DNA of 64,000 bases, from assembly GCA_963556255.1 (NCBI GenBank), contig OY744611.1:9513876-9577875 (forward strand), read 5' to 3'. Of the stretch, positions 1 through 9,159 are shown one piece after another. The notes below the pieces were generated by a model, which did not search any database, was not told the DNA's origin, and saw nothing but the letters and a program-made list of their open reading frames with translations. This stretch comes from Allolobophora icterica (taxonomy: Eukaryota > Annelida > Clitellata > Crassiclitellata > Lumbricidae). A program made the translations under genes and the position numbers. The first letter of the stretch is position 1. Each line of letters begins with the position of its first letter.

Positions 1-58
1 TAAACATTAGGGTAAGAACAGTATTACAAGCCTATGTTTGTATGTGGTGTCATGACAT

Positions 59-93
59 CATGACGTGACGTCATGCCATGACGTCACGTCATG
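59..93. repeat. Near-perfect 35-bp palindrome with two CRE-like octamers
   Basis: Two 17-base arms (59-75 and 77-93) are exact reverse complements around one central base. Each arm contains the octamer TGACGTCA, the consensus CRE/ATF-CREB site. No gene start is visible next to it, so a regulatory role is only a possibility; it may simply be a palindromic relic of a mobile element end. Confidence 0.6.
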
Positions 94-509
94 AGGAAGT
101 ACAGCAAAAATGACATTTCACTGAATATTAATAATAATAATTACATTCTCGTGCAAACTATGTGCTTATTTTAAGTTTCTTATTTAAATTACGTGACAAC
201 TACTATGGGGTCAAAATTGACCCCACGCCCTTAGTTGTATAGTCTTTCCACCCGACGGAGGGTTAAAGCAGAAACTATCCAGGCATAGTTCTTGCTCTAG
301 ATCTTTGCCATGCATTACTAGGTGTATAGAGCGACTCCTACACTGTCGTGCTCTTCTGGTATCATGGGTGTGTAGTCCTCGGCCTACATGTATGGATGTA
401 TGGACACCTAACATGGTCTCTCTCAGTTCTCCTAGACATCGTCACTGCTCAGAGTTTAACCAGATTGTTTTGAAACACTCAGAGCTAACATAAATTAATA
501 TAGTGTGAT

Positions 510-712
510 CAGGCCCGCCGAGAGGGGGGAAGGGGCGGCAAATGCCCAGGGACCCGGCAATTTTTTAGGGGCCCGGGCCGGGTCCGCAATCAACTTATGA
601 AAAATATTATAATCAGTTATACAAAGTTTATGATTTATGCCTTTTAAAATATATTATCTGATGCTTAACTACAATCAGTTTAACTGTAAGCATTTGAATA
701 AAATCATAGTTG

Positions 713-744
<32 letters not shown>

Positions 745-958
745 ATTATCGTAATTATCGTACGGTCGTACTACTATTTATTGTTTCAATTTGTTTTTTT
801 ATTTTTATTTTTCGTACAACCGTACGATATTATATTTATATAAAGCCTAAAGATAGTTTAGAGGCCCATGACTGCTCTGCCTAGGGGCCCGTGACTGTTC
901 TGCCTACGGCCCTATCACTGCTCTGCCTAGGGGCCCGGAATTTCTGTCGGCGGACCTG
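510..958. mobile_element. hAT-type MITE, 449 bp, with 8-bp target duplication
   Basis: The ends form imperfect terminal inverted repeats beginning CAGGCCCGCCGA (left) and CAGGTCCGCCGA (right, read inward). They are flanked by a perfect 8-bp direct repeat AGTGTGAT at 502-509 and 959-966. An 8-bp duplication and a CAGG start are hallmarks of the hAT superfamily. There is no coding capacity. The interior holds an AT dinucleotide tract (about 722-745), an inverted pair ATCGTACGGT/ACCGTACGAT (about 757-832), and about three tandem copies of a roughly 30-bp GC-rich motif (about 860-935). It is nonautonomous and was presumably moved by a hAT transposase encoded elsewhere. Confidence 0.8.
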
Positions 959-966
959 AGTGTGAT

Positions 967-1477
967 GTAGCATAAATATTCTCTAGCATCCCTATTAAAC
1001 CTCTCTTCAATTAGTTTTAGTCTGGTTTGATTGTTTCTGTTGGTGCTGATCAGATTGTGCTCCAGATCAGTAAAGTTTGTGCCACTGAATGAAAGTACAT
1101 ATATAATATCCAACAGTTAAATACCCTTTATTGAGAGGAAGTGGTTACAAGAAATTAGCGCATAGGCCTACCTATGATTTATAGATAACTTATCTGCCGT
1201 CATAAAACACCAAAATCGATGATATTACACTAAATTCAGCTGTATATCGTCAAGAATATTGCTCAGCAAACTGAGGTAAAATGATGGATCATTTACAAAG
1301 AGCTTTTGGAGCGGAATATTGGTTAGATAACACAACGTCTTAGAACACACACTTCTGCAAATGATACACAGTCAACTGATGTGCATGGAAGAGATGTTTC
1401 AGGTAAAAAAAAACTACAGTACAGAAGCCAGCAGATACAGATGTAGTGTAGTATATCGTGTAGATTGCAGTGTGTGT
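967..1477. other. No gene seen
   Basis: This stretch of ordinary AT-rich DNA separates the MITE from the L2 copy. I see no coding signal, repeat or RNA gene in it. Confidence 0.5.
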
Positions 1478-1559
1478 AGTGTAATCGTAATCGTAATCGT
1501 AATCCCCAAACTTCTAAAGCGCCACTCAAAGGCCAAGCGCAGGGCACCAGTCTATTCAC

Positions 1560-1830
1560 GAGCGCTATGTCAGATCACAGAGGGTTTCCAGAGAGTAGTC
1601 CAAAAGAGGTCCGAGTCCCGTTTCCAGAAGGCCAAACGAAATCAGAGGGGGTTACAGAGAGTAGTCCAAAAGAGGTCCGAGTCCGATTTCCAGAAGGCCA
1701 AACCAAATCACAGGGGGTTACCAGAGAGTAGTCCAAAAGAGGACCCAGTCCAATTTCCAGAAGGCCAAACCAAATCAGAGGGAGTTTCCAGAGAATAATC
1801 CAAAAGAGGTCCAAGTCCGATTTCCAGGGT
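1560..1830 (-). repeat. About 67-bp minisatellite inside the LINE 3' UTR
   Basis: Roughly four tandem units of about 65-67 bp each contain the phrase AGTCCAAAAGAGGTCC followed by a TTTCCAG/GGCCAAAC segment. The array lies between the RT stop codon and the 3' tail, so it is a 3' UTR VNTR. The copy at 57.9-59.3 kb carries a rearranged array of the same unit, and the copy at 60.4-60.9 kb has about one unit, so copy number varies between family members. Confidence 0.75.
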
Positions 1831-2127
1831 ACAAGATCAGGAGAGGCAGAGCAGCTGTCAAGGCGGGTGTCGTTTACGGCGAGAATAATTGGAAGGCGGA
1901 GGATCAGATGAGTCAGGGTATGAGTTCTTGAAAAGGTGAGACTTCAGTTTTGAGTGGAAAGCCCGGGGTAATAGATAGAGGAACATGAGGATGAGGATGA
2001 AGGAAGGGTTGCAATGATGATGGAGGCACTGAGAAACTGCGGAATTCAGGGGGAGATCATTCCAGAGGCGTGGTGCTGTGATGGATATGACTCGGTTGAA
2101 GAAATTGAGGTGAGTAGTGACTGGGGG

Positions 2128-2755
2128 TCAAGAAAGACTGAGATAGGATGATGATCGGGTGGAGCGGGTTGTCTGAATGGTGAAGAGATCACGAAGGTAC
2201 TTGGGCTGGGGATATTGTAGGCAGTTGTAGGTTAGTGATAGAACTTTATAGTGTATTCGCTCTGGGATTTTTAACCAATGGAGTGATTTGAGGATGGGAG
2301 TGATATGATGATGTTTGGGCGTTCTAGTGACAGCTCTGGCTAGTGAGTTTTGGATAAGCTGTAGACGCTTGATTTGAGTGGATTCAAGGTTTTGGGAAAG
2401 AGAATTGCAGTAATCGAGCTTTGAATAAACAATGGAATAGCAATGATGGATGGCAGTTTTAAGGTCGACCATGGGTCGTATGCGTCGGTGGTCACGAATG
2501 TGCATGAAACAGGAGCGCGAGAGGCTGGGGATGTGGTTAGAGAAGGAGAGGTGTGGATCAAAAATAACACCAAGATTGCGAACAGGGGAGTCAGAGGTGA
2601 AGGTGAGAGACGACGAGTTAGTCGATAGGTTTATGGAAGGATCAGGGATTTTCTTGATTTGATCAGGGAGGCCTAGGATGATGAATTCAGTTTTGGAAGG
2701 GTTAAGGCAGAGGAGATTGGATGACATCCACTGTGAAATTAGGTTAACCACGTTG
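2128..2755 (-). pseudogene. Reverse transcriptase C-terminal part of LINE copy 1 (distal segment)
   Basis: The frame encodes the palm/thumb and C-terminal region. NPSKTEFIILG follows the YADD block, then VRNLGVIFDPHLSFSNH, SKLDYCNSL, LARAVTRTPK and LKSLHWLKIPERIHYKV. These are the usual ordered blocks of L2/CR1 RT. It would continue upstream (higher coordinates) into 3233-3820 had the nested element not split it. It is a relic and cannot make an active enzyme because the endonuclease and most of the RT are absent. The overlapping plus-strand open frames here are shadows. Confidence 0.8.
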
Positions 2756-2759
2756 AGTA

Positions 2760-3228
2760 TTGTATTGTATTGTATTGTATTCGGATATTTATAAAGCGCT
2801 TCTAGCGGGAGGGCCATTCAGAAGCGCTCCCAGTGCGATAGACCCCGAGAGAAAAAGCAAGTTTTAAGAAAGGTAAAAGAGGAAGAGACGCTACCTGAGA
2901 GAATAGAAGAACGAACAAACGGAGGAAGCCCATTCCAAAGAGCAGGGCCAATGGAAGCAAACGACCTAGATTGAGCCAGTGAAGTCCTGACACGGGGAAC
3001 GAGGAGGTCCAAACGGTCAGATGAACGAAGAGGACGAAGAGAAGCCGCAGAGTGAGGGCGATGAAATAAGTCACATAAATATTTTGGAGCGAAACCAAGC
3101 TGAGCCTTAGAGACAAGGATGAGGACCTTAAATTGGATGCGGGCAGAAAGCGGGAGCCAGTGGAGTTCTTCTGCCATAAAGGTGGTGATATGAGAGAATC
3201 GAGGAAGACGGGCAATTAATCTAGCAGC
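2760..3228 (-). mobile_element. Nested 5'-truncated CR1/L2-type LINE
   Basis: A 469-bp insertion encodes the RT C-terminus in slightly shifted frames (LHWLPLSARIQFKVL, YLCDLFH, RSFASIGPALWNGLPP). It ends in a 9-bp stem-loop (2795-2803 pairing with 2820-2828) and an (AATAC)n tail on the minus strand (2758-2781). The host LINE is uninterrupted at 59140-59165, which supplies the empty site. Comparison gives a 4-bp duplication AGTA at 2756-2759 and 3229-3232. This proves the order of events: the host LINE came first, then this insert. Confidence 0.85.
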
Positions 3229-3232
3229 AGTA

Positions 3233-3820
3233 GTTGTGTGATGGCGGTGGAAAAAGGGCCTGGGGAGAAGGATATGAAGAGTTGGGTGTCATCTGCATAG
3301 AGATGGTGGTCGATAGAAGGGGATTTTATGATATGGCTTAAAGGTGTGGTATAAAGGATGAAAAGGAGTGAACCCAGGACGGAGCCTTGAGGGACACCAC
3401 AGGAAAGAGGGAGGGGTTGTGAGCAATGGCTGAAGGCTTTAACAGAGAAGGATCGGGAAGACAAGTAGGACTGAAACCAGAGTAGAGCAGTGCCAGAGAC
3501 TCCAAACCAAGAAGATAGTCGTTGGTGGCAATGGTGTCAATTGCGGCGGAGATGTCGAGAAGACAGAGGCAGGAGACTTGCTGATGGCTGACGGCAGATA
3601 CCAGTTTATTGCACAGAGAGACAAGTAAAGTTTCTGTGGAGAGGAGTTTAGTGAAGCCAGATTGGTGGGGGTTAAGAAGTGAATTAGACGCGAGGTAGTC
3701 GTTTAGCCGAGATAGAAAGGAAAGATTGGAGATTGGGCGGTAGTTGGATAGGTTTTCCTTGTCAAGGTTTGCTTTTTGAGAAGGGCTGTGGCAATAGAAT
3801 GCTTAAAGGCCATAGGAAAA
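3233..3820 (-). pseudogene. Reverse transcriptase proximal segment of LINE copy 1
   Basis: The minus strand encodes RT core blocks in several frames: PMAFKHSIATALLK near 3780-3815, a domain-A-like stretch near 3540-3600, CGVPQGSVLGSLLF near 3380, and HHLYADDTQLF (catalytic YADD) near 3290. Frame changes show it is decayed. It joins to 2128-2755 across the nested insertion. Confidence 0.75.
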
Positions 3821-3829
3821 AGTGTAAAG

Positions 3830-5150
3830 TGCATAGACCCACAACAAAAGACGGATTAACAGATAGTGACAGATAAATTGAAACACAGACAGACAGAGTA
3901 AGAAGGGCAGTGAGCCCAGTAGTGACTGATTGATTGGCTGCCTACAGGATCCAAGAAAGGGAGAAACCCATCAAACCCTAAACCTCTACACTACGTGGAT
4001 CACTGGGTATGCCAACCACATTTAGTCGTCCTATCGACGCTACCCTTGAACAGTAATTAGGCCATCGTATAAACCAGAATCTTAAGTATTAGTAGATTAG
4101 AACAAGATCGCTTGCTGTCTGATATACCGAACGTGTGGTGAATAAAGCATCTCTACAAAACATCGTGTCGTGTCAGTCGTCGGTCGACAACCCCGCAATA
4201 TTCGTGCGACCAAGCAACACTACAACTTCGCGGAGAACCAGTCGATTCCCCACCTCTCGTATAAAGACATCTCATACAACATCACCTCCAGAACTGCGCG
4301 TTGCATCAAGGCAAATGATGAGCCAACCACACAACCAAACAATCGGGCGATACTACCTACACACGGGTAAGCAACCTTCGTCTACCGTCACGCCCACGCT
4401 CATCACACCATCACCGATTTCATTGCCGCCTTCGTCATCGGACGTTCAGTCAACTTCACTCACCCGCTTGGTCCCAGATTCGCCTCTTCGATCTCTCTCT
4501 CTCGCGTTCGTTACGACACTTCCGACACCTCGTCTCTTCCACCTTCCTCGCCGTAGGCCGATGCTTCCTCCACACGAACATCACCTTTGCCAGACGACTT
4601 CCGATTCTGACACTGATATGGCCAGCAGCTCGAACAATCTTGTCTCACCACCATACACCGGGCGTCGAGTTTTTGAAAAACTTTGAGCTCTGAGCCACGT
4701 TCCGCAGGATGGACGAGGAGGCAAATGTAGGGGTTTTAACACTTCTACATGTTGGTGCAGACTTACAACCTACAGATTTATGTCGTATTTTATGTGTTTT
4801 GTAGAAGGAAGAGTGAGCAAGCAATGGTGCAAGTAGATGCTCTCGAACCGAATGGCTTTTTGTTGTCACGATATAAAGTATCTCCAAAGGAAAGTCTTCC
4901 CCGACTGAAAATAGTGTCTTCCCCGACGACTGTTTCGAAAGTTTCCCCACTTAAATAGAAACTCCCCTAGCTACGACGCAAAGTGGTCCCCCTAAAAATC
5001 GCTCCTCCATTTCGGCTGTCAATTCGAGATTTATACGCAGGCTTAGATAACACAGTGACGTCTCATACTACACAAGAGATAAAAGCAATACATACATGAT
5101 AGAATTTTCTCGCACCAACATACGTAAATTCTCCATAGTTACGGTAGGCC
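3830..5150. other. Unassigned region with one 183-codon open frame
   Basis: An open frame on the plus strand (4135-4686) encodes a Ser/Thr/Pro-rich low-complexity protein that I do not recognise. It begins next to AATAAA and a stretch resembling a retroelement leader, so it could be part of an LTR-element 5' region, but I see no paired LTR or primer-binding site. I see nothing else firm here. Confidence 0.3.
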
Positions 5151-5154
5151 CCAA

Positions 5155-5252
5155 CACCTAGAACAATCTACCCCATGACCAACGCCATATCTCCAACCTA
5201 AATACCTTCAAAAACCACCTGCGTACTCATCTGCTTAAGACCAGATAATAAT
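5155..5252 (+). pseudogene. LINE reverse transcriptase C-terminal relic
   Basis: One frame reads NLPHDQRHISNLNTFKNHLR followed by THLLKTR and a stop. This matches the usual end of L2/CR1/Rex-type RT proteins (WNNLP...TFK..L...L). No other RT block is seen nearby, so it is a short 3' remnant. Confidence 0.55.
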
Positions 5253-6284
5253 TAGATATCATGACTAGCAGTGATCCATTGTTGTGTAGTCGTTTTTCTT
5301 AGTTAAGAACTGTTGTTATAAATTAGTTAAGCTTTCAATAACTTGAACTACTGATCGACTGAAAAATGTAACCGAATAATCACTATTCTGCAGGGTTGTA
5401 ATCACAGAATTCTGTTTGATTCATTCATGTTACTATGGTATAGTGTTACTACCAAAGATTATATTAATTTTGCCACAACTAGACTCGGAAATGGGGCCTC
5501 ATATAGCGGGACTTAGATAACTTAGAGATCTCCTTTTGACCCACTCACCAGTGACTTAAATCTACATTAATAAGTACCACTGTATATTTATTACATAATA
5601 AATGAATGACTATCTTTACTGATTGGTAAACACTGGTAACACTGGATCTATAAACTATCGAATGATTGAGTGACTGACGTTAAAGGTAAAAATTAGACCG
5701 AAGTAGTCAAACGACATCACAAACAAAAGAATAGGATGGAGTTAAAAATAACAATTCTAGAAAATAAACCTAAGAGTGATAAATCTTTGCCTTTTGTTAC
5801 AGTTAGTTATCATGCAAAATATTTTATAAAACTTCGTTCTCTAAGATGTGCCCAAGCGAGTTTCAAAATTTGACATTTTAAAAAAATTGCCAAATTTAGG
5901 AAAGTTTCAATAAAATGTAAAATTTGACTTGCTAATTGTAATATTATTTGAGCATTTAATTATGACGTATTTAATGACCAAACAAAATAAAATTGATAAA
6001 ATCCACCTTTTCGGATGTGCCCCAACGAGGCTTAAAATTTTACATTTATTAAATTTTTTTTGCAACAATTGTATATACTTAAAAATTTTCACACGGTTAA
6101 CTGTGATAGCGTTGAAGCATTTAGTTATGATGTATGTAATGACCATGCAATATAAAATTAATAAAATGATTGTATGTCAGCAATATTAAATAAACACTAA
6201 GCAATAAAAAAAGCAATCCTAACAGACTATGCTTATTAATCACTGAAAAGTGAGTCAATAGTCATTTTATTTAATCGATTCAAC

Positions 6285-6745
6285 TCCGATTTAAATTCTG
6301 TTTGGTATTAAAACAAGGCTTTAGTTCCTGTGATTCCAATCTGGCAAGGATGAAACTATGTCTAGATGTTTGCGCAACCACTGCAGCACATGCCTCAGTA
6401 ACAAGTTTTACAAAGCGCTTAACCAAATGTGGTCGGCATGGCAAAAAATTCTGGAAAATCTAATGTGTTAACACACTCATTGGCAATAAATTCTTCAAGG
6501 TCAGCTTTGGAAAGTGGAAATGACTGGTGGTTCTGCTGCTTTTATGTTTTGCCAATCAGTCAGATCGATGTAATCATTTGCAGCAAAGTTAAGTTTTGGA
6601 ATAGAAAATTCGTTATATTCTGTACTCTTATGAACATTCATTACTCGGTCGCAAGATTCTGCGTAGTCCTAGAGCACGGATATGCTTCCGAGTATCGGTC
6701 ATCATTCCAAGAAGGATGCTTTCTGGATGTCCAAAATACAGAAGC
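6285..6745 (-). pseudogene. Inverted copy of transposase-like C-terminus
   Basis: The minus strand reads, with frameshifts, HPESILLGMMTDTRKHIRAL, GLRRILRPS, ADLEEFIANE, KRFVKLVTEACAAVV, then SRHSFILARLESQ. The ordered motifs (HPE, LGLRRIL, VKLVTEA, R-x-x-FI-x-x-RL) match the C-terminal region of a transposon-encoded protein common, but usually unnamed, in cnidarian and other invertebrate genomes. It duplicates the right arm of the element. Stops and frameshifts make it a relic. Confidence 0.55.
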
Positions 6746-7004
6746 AGAATTCGATTAGCTGCAAGCATCCGACACAGCATCGTCGCTTTTCTAACAGATA
6801 ATCACGTGCACAATAGTCACTGTCGGATGTGATGGCACTAATGTGACAAGTGGTAGAATTGTTAGAATTAGAATTCGCCAAGCCTTTGCAGTGGTGTGTC
6901 TGCCAGTTACTTTCGAATGGCAACGTCTGTATGGTAGACGGGCATTTACAGGGCTAATCGGCAAGTCTACGGCAAACTGTGAACTACGTACTGCCAGTTG
7001 TTTT

Positions 7005-7850
7005 GTATGAGAGAATTGAAGTTGATTTTCCGGAAGTCACAGCACTGATCTTAGCGCTGATTAAAAGTATTTGTTTGACATTTGTGAAGCAGTGGTAAAA
7101 GGATATTGTTCTCAGACTTCGCCAGATGTGATCCAGGTGCTATGTCGCACTCCAGATGGATAACCACAGCTAATCGAATCCTGCGTCTATAGGCCGTATA
7201 TTACAAGCGAATGCCTGTCACACAATCTGAAAATATACGAGTGTAAGCTCCGATGTGCTTTTACATCGAAATGAAACCCTATTTCCAATCTGACTCTTTG
7301 CACCTTTGGCGTACAATCTCCAGATAACGTTACCTACCGGAAGTCTTCAAGGCTGCTATCGACCTGGTAATACAGCGAAATGGCTTTTTCGACATCCAGA
7401 AAGCATCCTTCTTGGAATGATAACTGACACTCGGAAGCATAACCCTGCTCTAGGACTCCGCAGAATCTTGCGACCGAGAAAATGAATGTCAGCAGGAGTA
7501 CAAAATATGTGAATTTCCTAGTCCAGAACTTAACTTTGCTGCAAATGATCGATCATTTGCAGACTGACTTTGGAGCCTGGCAAAACGTAAAAGTAACAGA
7601 ACCACCTGTCATTTCCACACTTTCCTAAGCTGACTTTGGAGAATTCATCGCCAGTGAGTGTTTTCCCACACGGAATTTTCCAGAATTTTCATGCCACTTA
7701 CAATCGTTTGAGCGCTCTGTGAAACTTGTTACTGAGGCATCTGCTGCTGTGGTTGGGTAATTATCTAGAGATCTGGTTTCATCCATGACAGATTGGAACC
7801 ACAGCCATGTATCAATACCAAAGTAGAATTTCAATCGGAGTTGAATCAAT
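7005..7850 (+). pseudogene. Decayed DNA-transposon protein, C-terminal about 280 residues
   Basis: In order the plus strand shows PGAMSHSRWITTANRILRLY (about 7130-7190), HPSW then DTRKHNPALGLRRIL (about 7395-7470), a LNFAANDRSFADW stretch (about 7530-7575), ADFGEFIASE (about 7633-7660) and SFERSVKLVTEASAAVVG (about 7700-7755). These match the SHSRW-TTANR / HPE / VKLVTEA block order of the family found in the left arm. Several frameshifts and stops are present. This copy includes more N-terminal sequence than the left arm, so the left arm is a partial inverted duplicate. I cannot name the superfamily. Confidence 0.6.
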
Positions 7851-8160
7851 GGAATAAAATAAGTATTGACTCGCTTTTCAGTAATTAATAAGTATAGTCT
7901 ATAGCTGTTGGGATTGTTTATTGTTAAGTGTTTATTTCATATTACTAACATACAATCATTTTATTAATTTTATTTTGCATGGTCATTAAATACATTATAT
8001 TTAAATGCTTAAAAACTGTTACTTAAATGTTTTAAGTTCATACCATTGTTACAAAATTTGACAAATTTTGTGATCAAATCTTGAAAATTCGTTGGACACA
8101 TCTTAGCTGGCAGATTTTATACATTTTATTTTGCATGGTCATTAAATGTATCATAATTAA

Positions 8161-8462
8161 ACAACAACAACAGCAACATTAATAAAAATAATATTCGTTT
8201 TTAAATTCAAACTGACAACTACGCAGTAAGATTATATGATAGGCCTATACTAGTAACAGATGATCACAAGTTTAACAGAAGTCGAATTTAACTGTATTGC
8301 CGCGTGCAAGGCGCCTCACTGTCCTACTGCTCATTTTACAGTCGCCCCTTAGGGAGTGTAAGGAATGAAAAGGCTTAGCTGACCTTTATGGGGCTAGCGG
8401 ATATCGAACCCGCGTTCTTCTGATCTTCGTGCCAGCGTGTTACCATTCAACCATCTCCCGCC
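8161..8462 (-). mobile_element. tRNA-derived SINE
   Basis: The minus strand starts with a tRNA-like head: an A-box-like TGGTTGAATGG and a B box GGTTCGATATCC about 35 bases later (about 8390-8460). A body follows with GGCGCCTTGCACGCGGC, a 3' segment with TTGTCAGTTTGAA, and an (AAC)/(ATT)-type tail. The left arm of the surrounding inverted repeat gives the empty site. Comparison points to a short TTAA duplication at 8157-8160 and 8463-8466. The same family occurs at 17.96-18.30 kb. Confidence 0.7.
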
Positions 8463-8769
8463 TTAATGCTTAAACACTATTACAATAATTAATAGCGTGT
8501 AACATTTTAAAATTGTTTTTTGAAATTTCCCTAATTTTGATAATTTCTTGACAATTGTCAAATTTTAAAAGCTCTTTGGGGCACATCTTCGAGAACGAAT
8601 TAAAAAAACCTATTTTGCATGATAACTAACTACACCAAAAGGAAACGATTTATCACTATGACGTTGAGTTTCTAGAATTTTTTCACTCCACCTTACTGTT
8701 GAAGCCCCGATATACAAGGGGACTCACATATCTGTAGTAACCTCCAGTCATAGTTTAATTATATGGATT

Positions 8770-9155
8770 CAAGTAAAGTAAAGGAGCACGCACTTACTAA
8801 TTGCCAACAAGATTGCTTTTGCCGATGACAAAGTTGAGTCTATACAAAAGAAAATGAAAGCCAGACGAGATCGGTATCCAGCAGGTGGAACAAAAATTAG
8901 ATTGCACGACCCTGGTCCTAAAGATTCTGCCATGAACCAAGGAAGCTCATCTGAAATGGTTACTCCGCAAGTCGAATTTGTCAGTGGCTTGTCTCCTGAT
9001 TCGCCAACTGACCACCACGGAAGATACTTTGATGCCGTAGTGCAGTTGAAGATTATAGGGTCGTCCTTGTCTGAACGAGGAAACACGTTCGAGGGTTTCG
9101 TAGTAAAACCTCCGATTACAGGGTCTGAAAAATAAATAAACGCGCTTTCATGCAC
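8770..9155. other. Overlapping open frames on both strands, unassigned
   Basis: A plus-strand frame of about 115 codons (open from about 8790, first ATG 8854, stop at 9133-9135) ends with the phrase NTFEGFVVKPP, faintly like the F-x-GF stretch of reelin-type domains. An equally long minus-strand frame (8769-9155, 128 codons) overlaps it fully and contains several Cys. Base composition is less AT-rich than the surroundings, so an exon on one strand is possible. I cannot choose a strand or name a domain with confidence. Confidence 0.3.
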
Positions 9156-9159
9156 TGCG

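Larger units (their letters stand above)
1485..3820 (-). mobile_element. 5'-truncated L2/CR1-type LINE copy 1, interrupted by a nested LINE
   Basis: Read on the minus strand, this carries the C-terminal half of a reverse transcriptase, a 3' UTR with a minisatellite, and a terminal (GATTAC)n tail at 1485-1505. A 7-bp direct repeat AGTGTAA flanks it at 1478-1484 and 3821-3827 and fits a target-site duplication. The 5' truncation lies just before the residues PMAFKHS of the RT thumb/finger region. A second LINE (2760-3228) sits inside it. Closest relatives in the window are at 57.9-59.3 kb, 60.4-60.9 kb and 15.2-15.9 kb, all in the same orientation, plus inverted copies at 33.6 and 61.5 kb. Confidence 0.8.
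5735..8697. mobile_element. About 3-kb inverted-repeat (foldback-like) DNA transposon
   Basis: A left arm (about 5735-6745) is the reverse complement of a right arm (about 7385-8697), judged by eye. Anchors are TTAGTTATCATGCAAAATA (left, about 5803-5821) against its complement near 8618-8636, and the block around 6240-6300 against 7830-7900. Each arm has internal subrepeats of about 165 bp containing the phrase GATGTGCCC. Both arms carry the C-terminal coding part of the same transposase-like protein, running outward. A SINE has landed in the right arm (8161-8462). Clear terminal motifs and a target duplication were not found. Confidence 0.65.

Noticed and set aside
1361..1798. A repetitive 145-codon protein on the plus strand.
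   Set aside because: It is the antisense reading of the LINE 3' UTR minisatellite.
4135..4686. A Ser/Thr/Pro-rich secreted or mucin-like protein.
   Set aside because: No signal peptide, no known domain and no splice context; composition alone is not enough.
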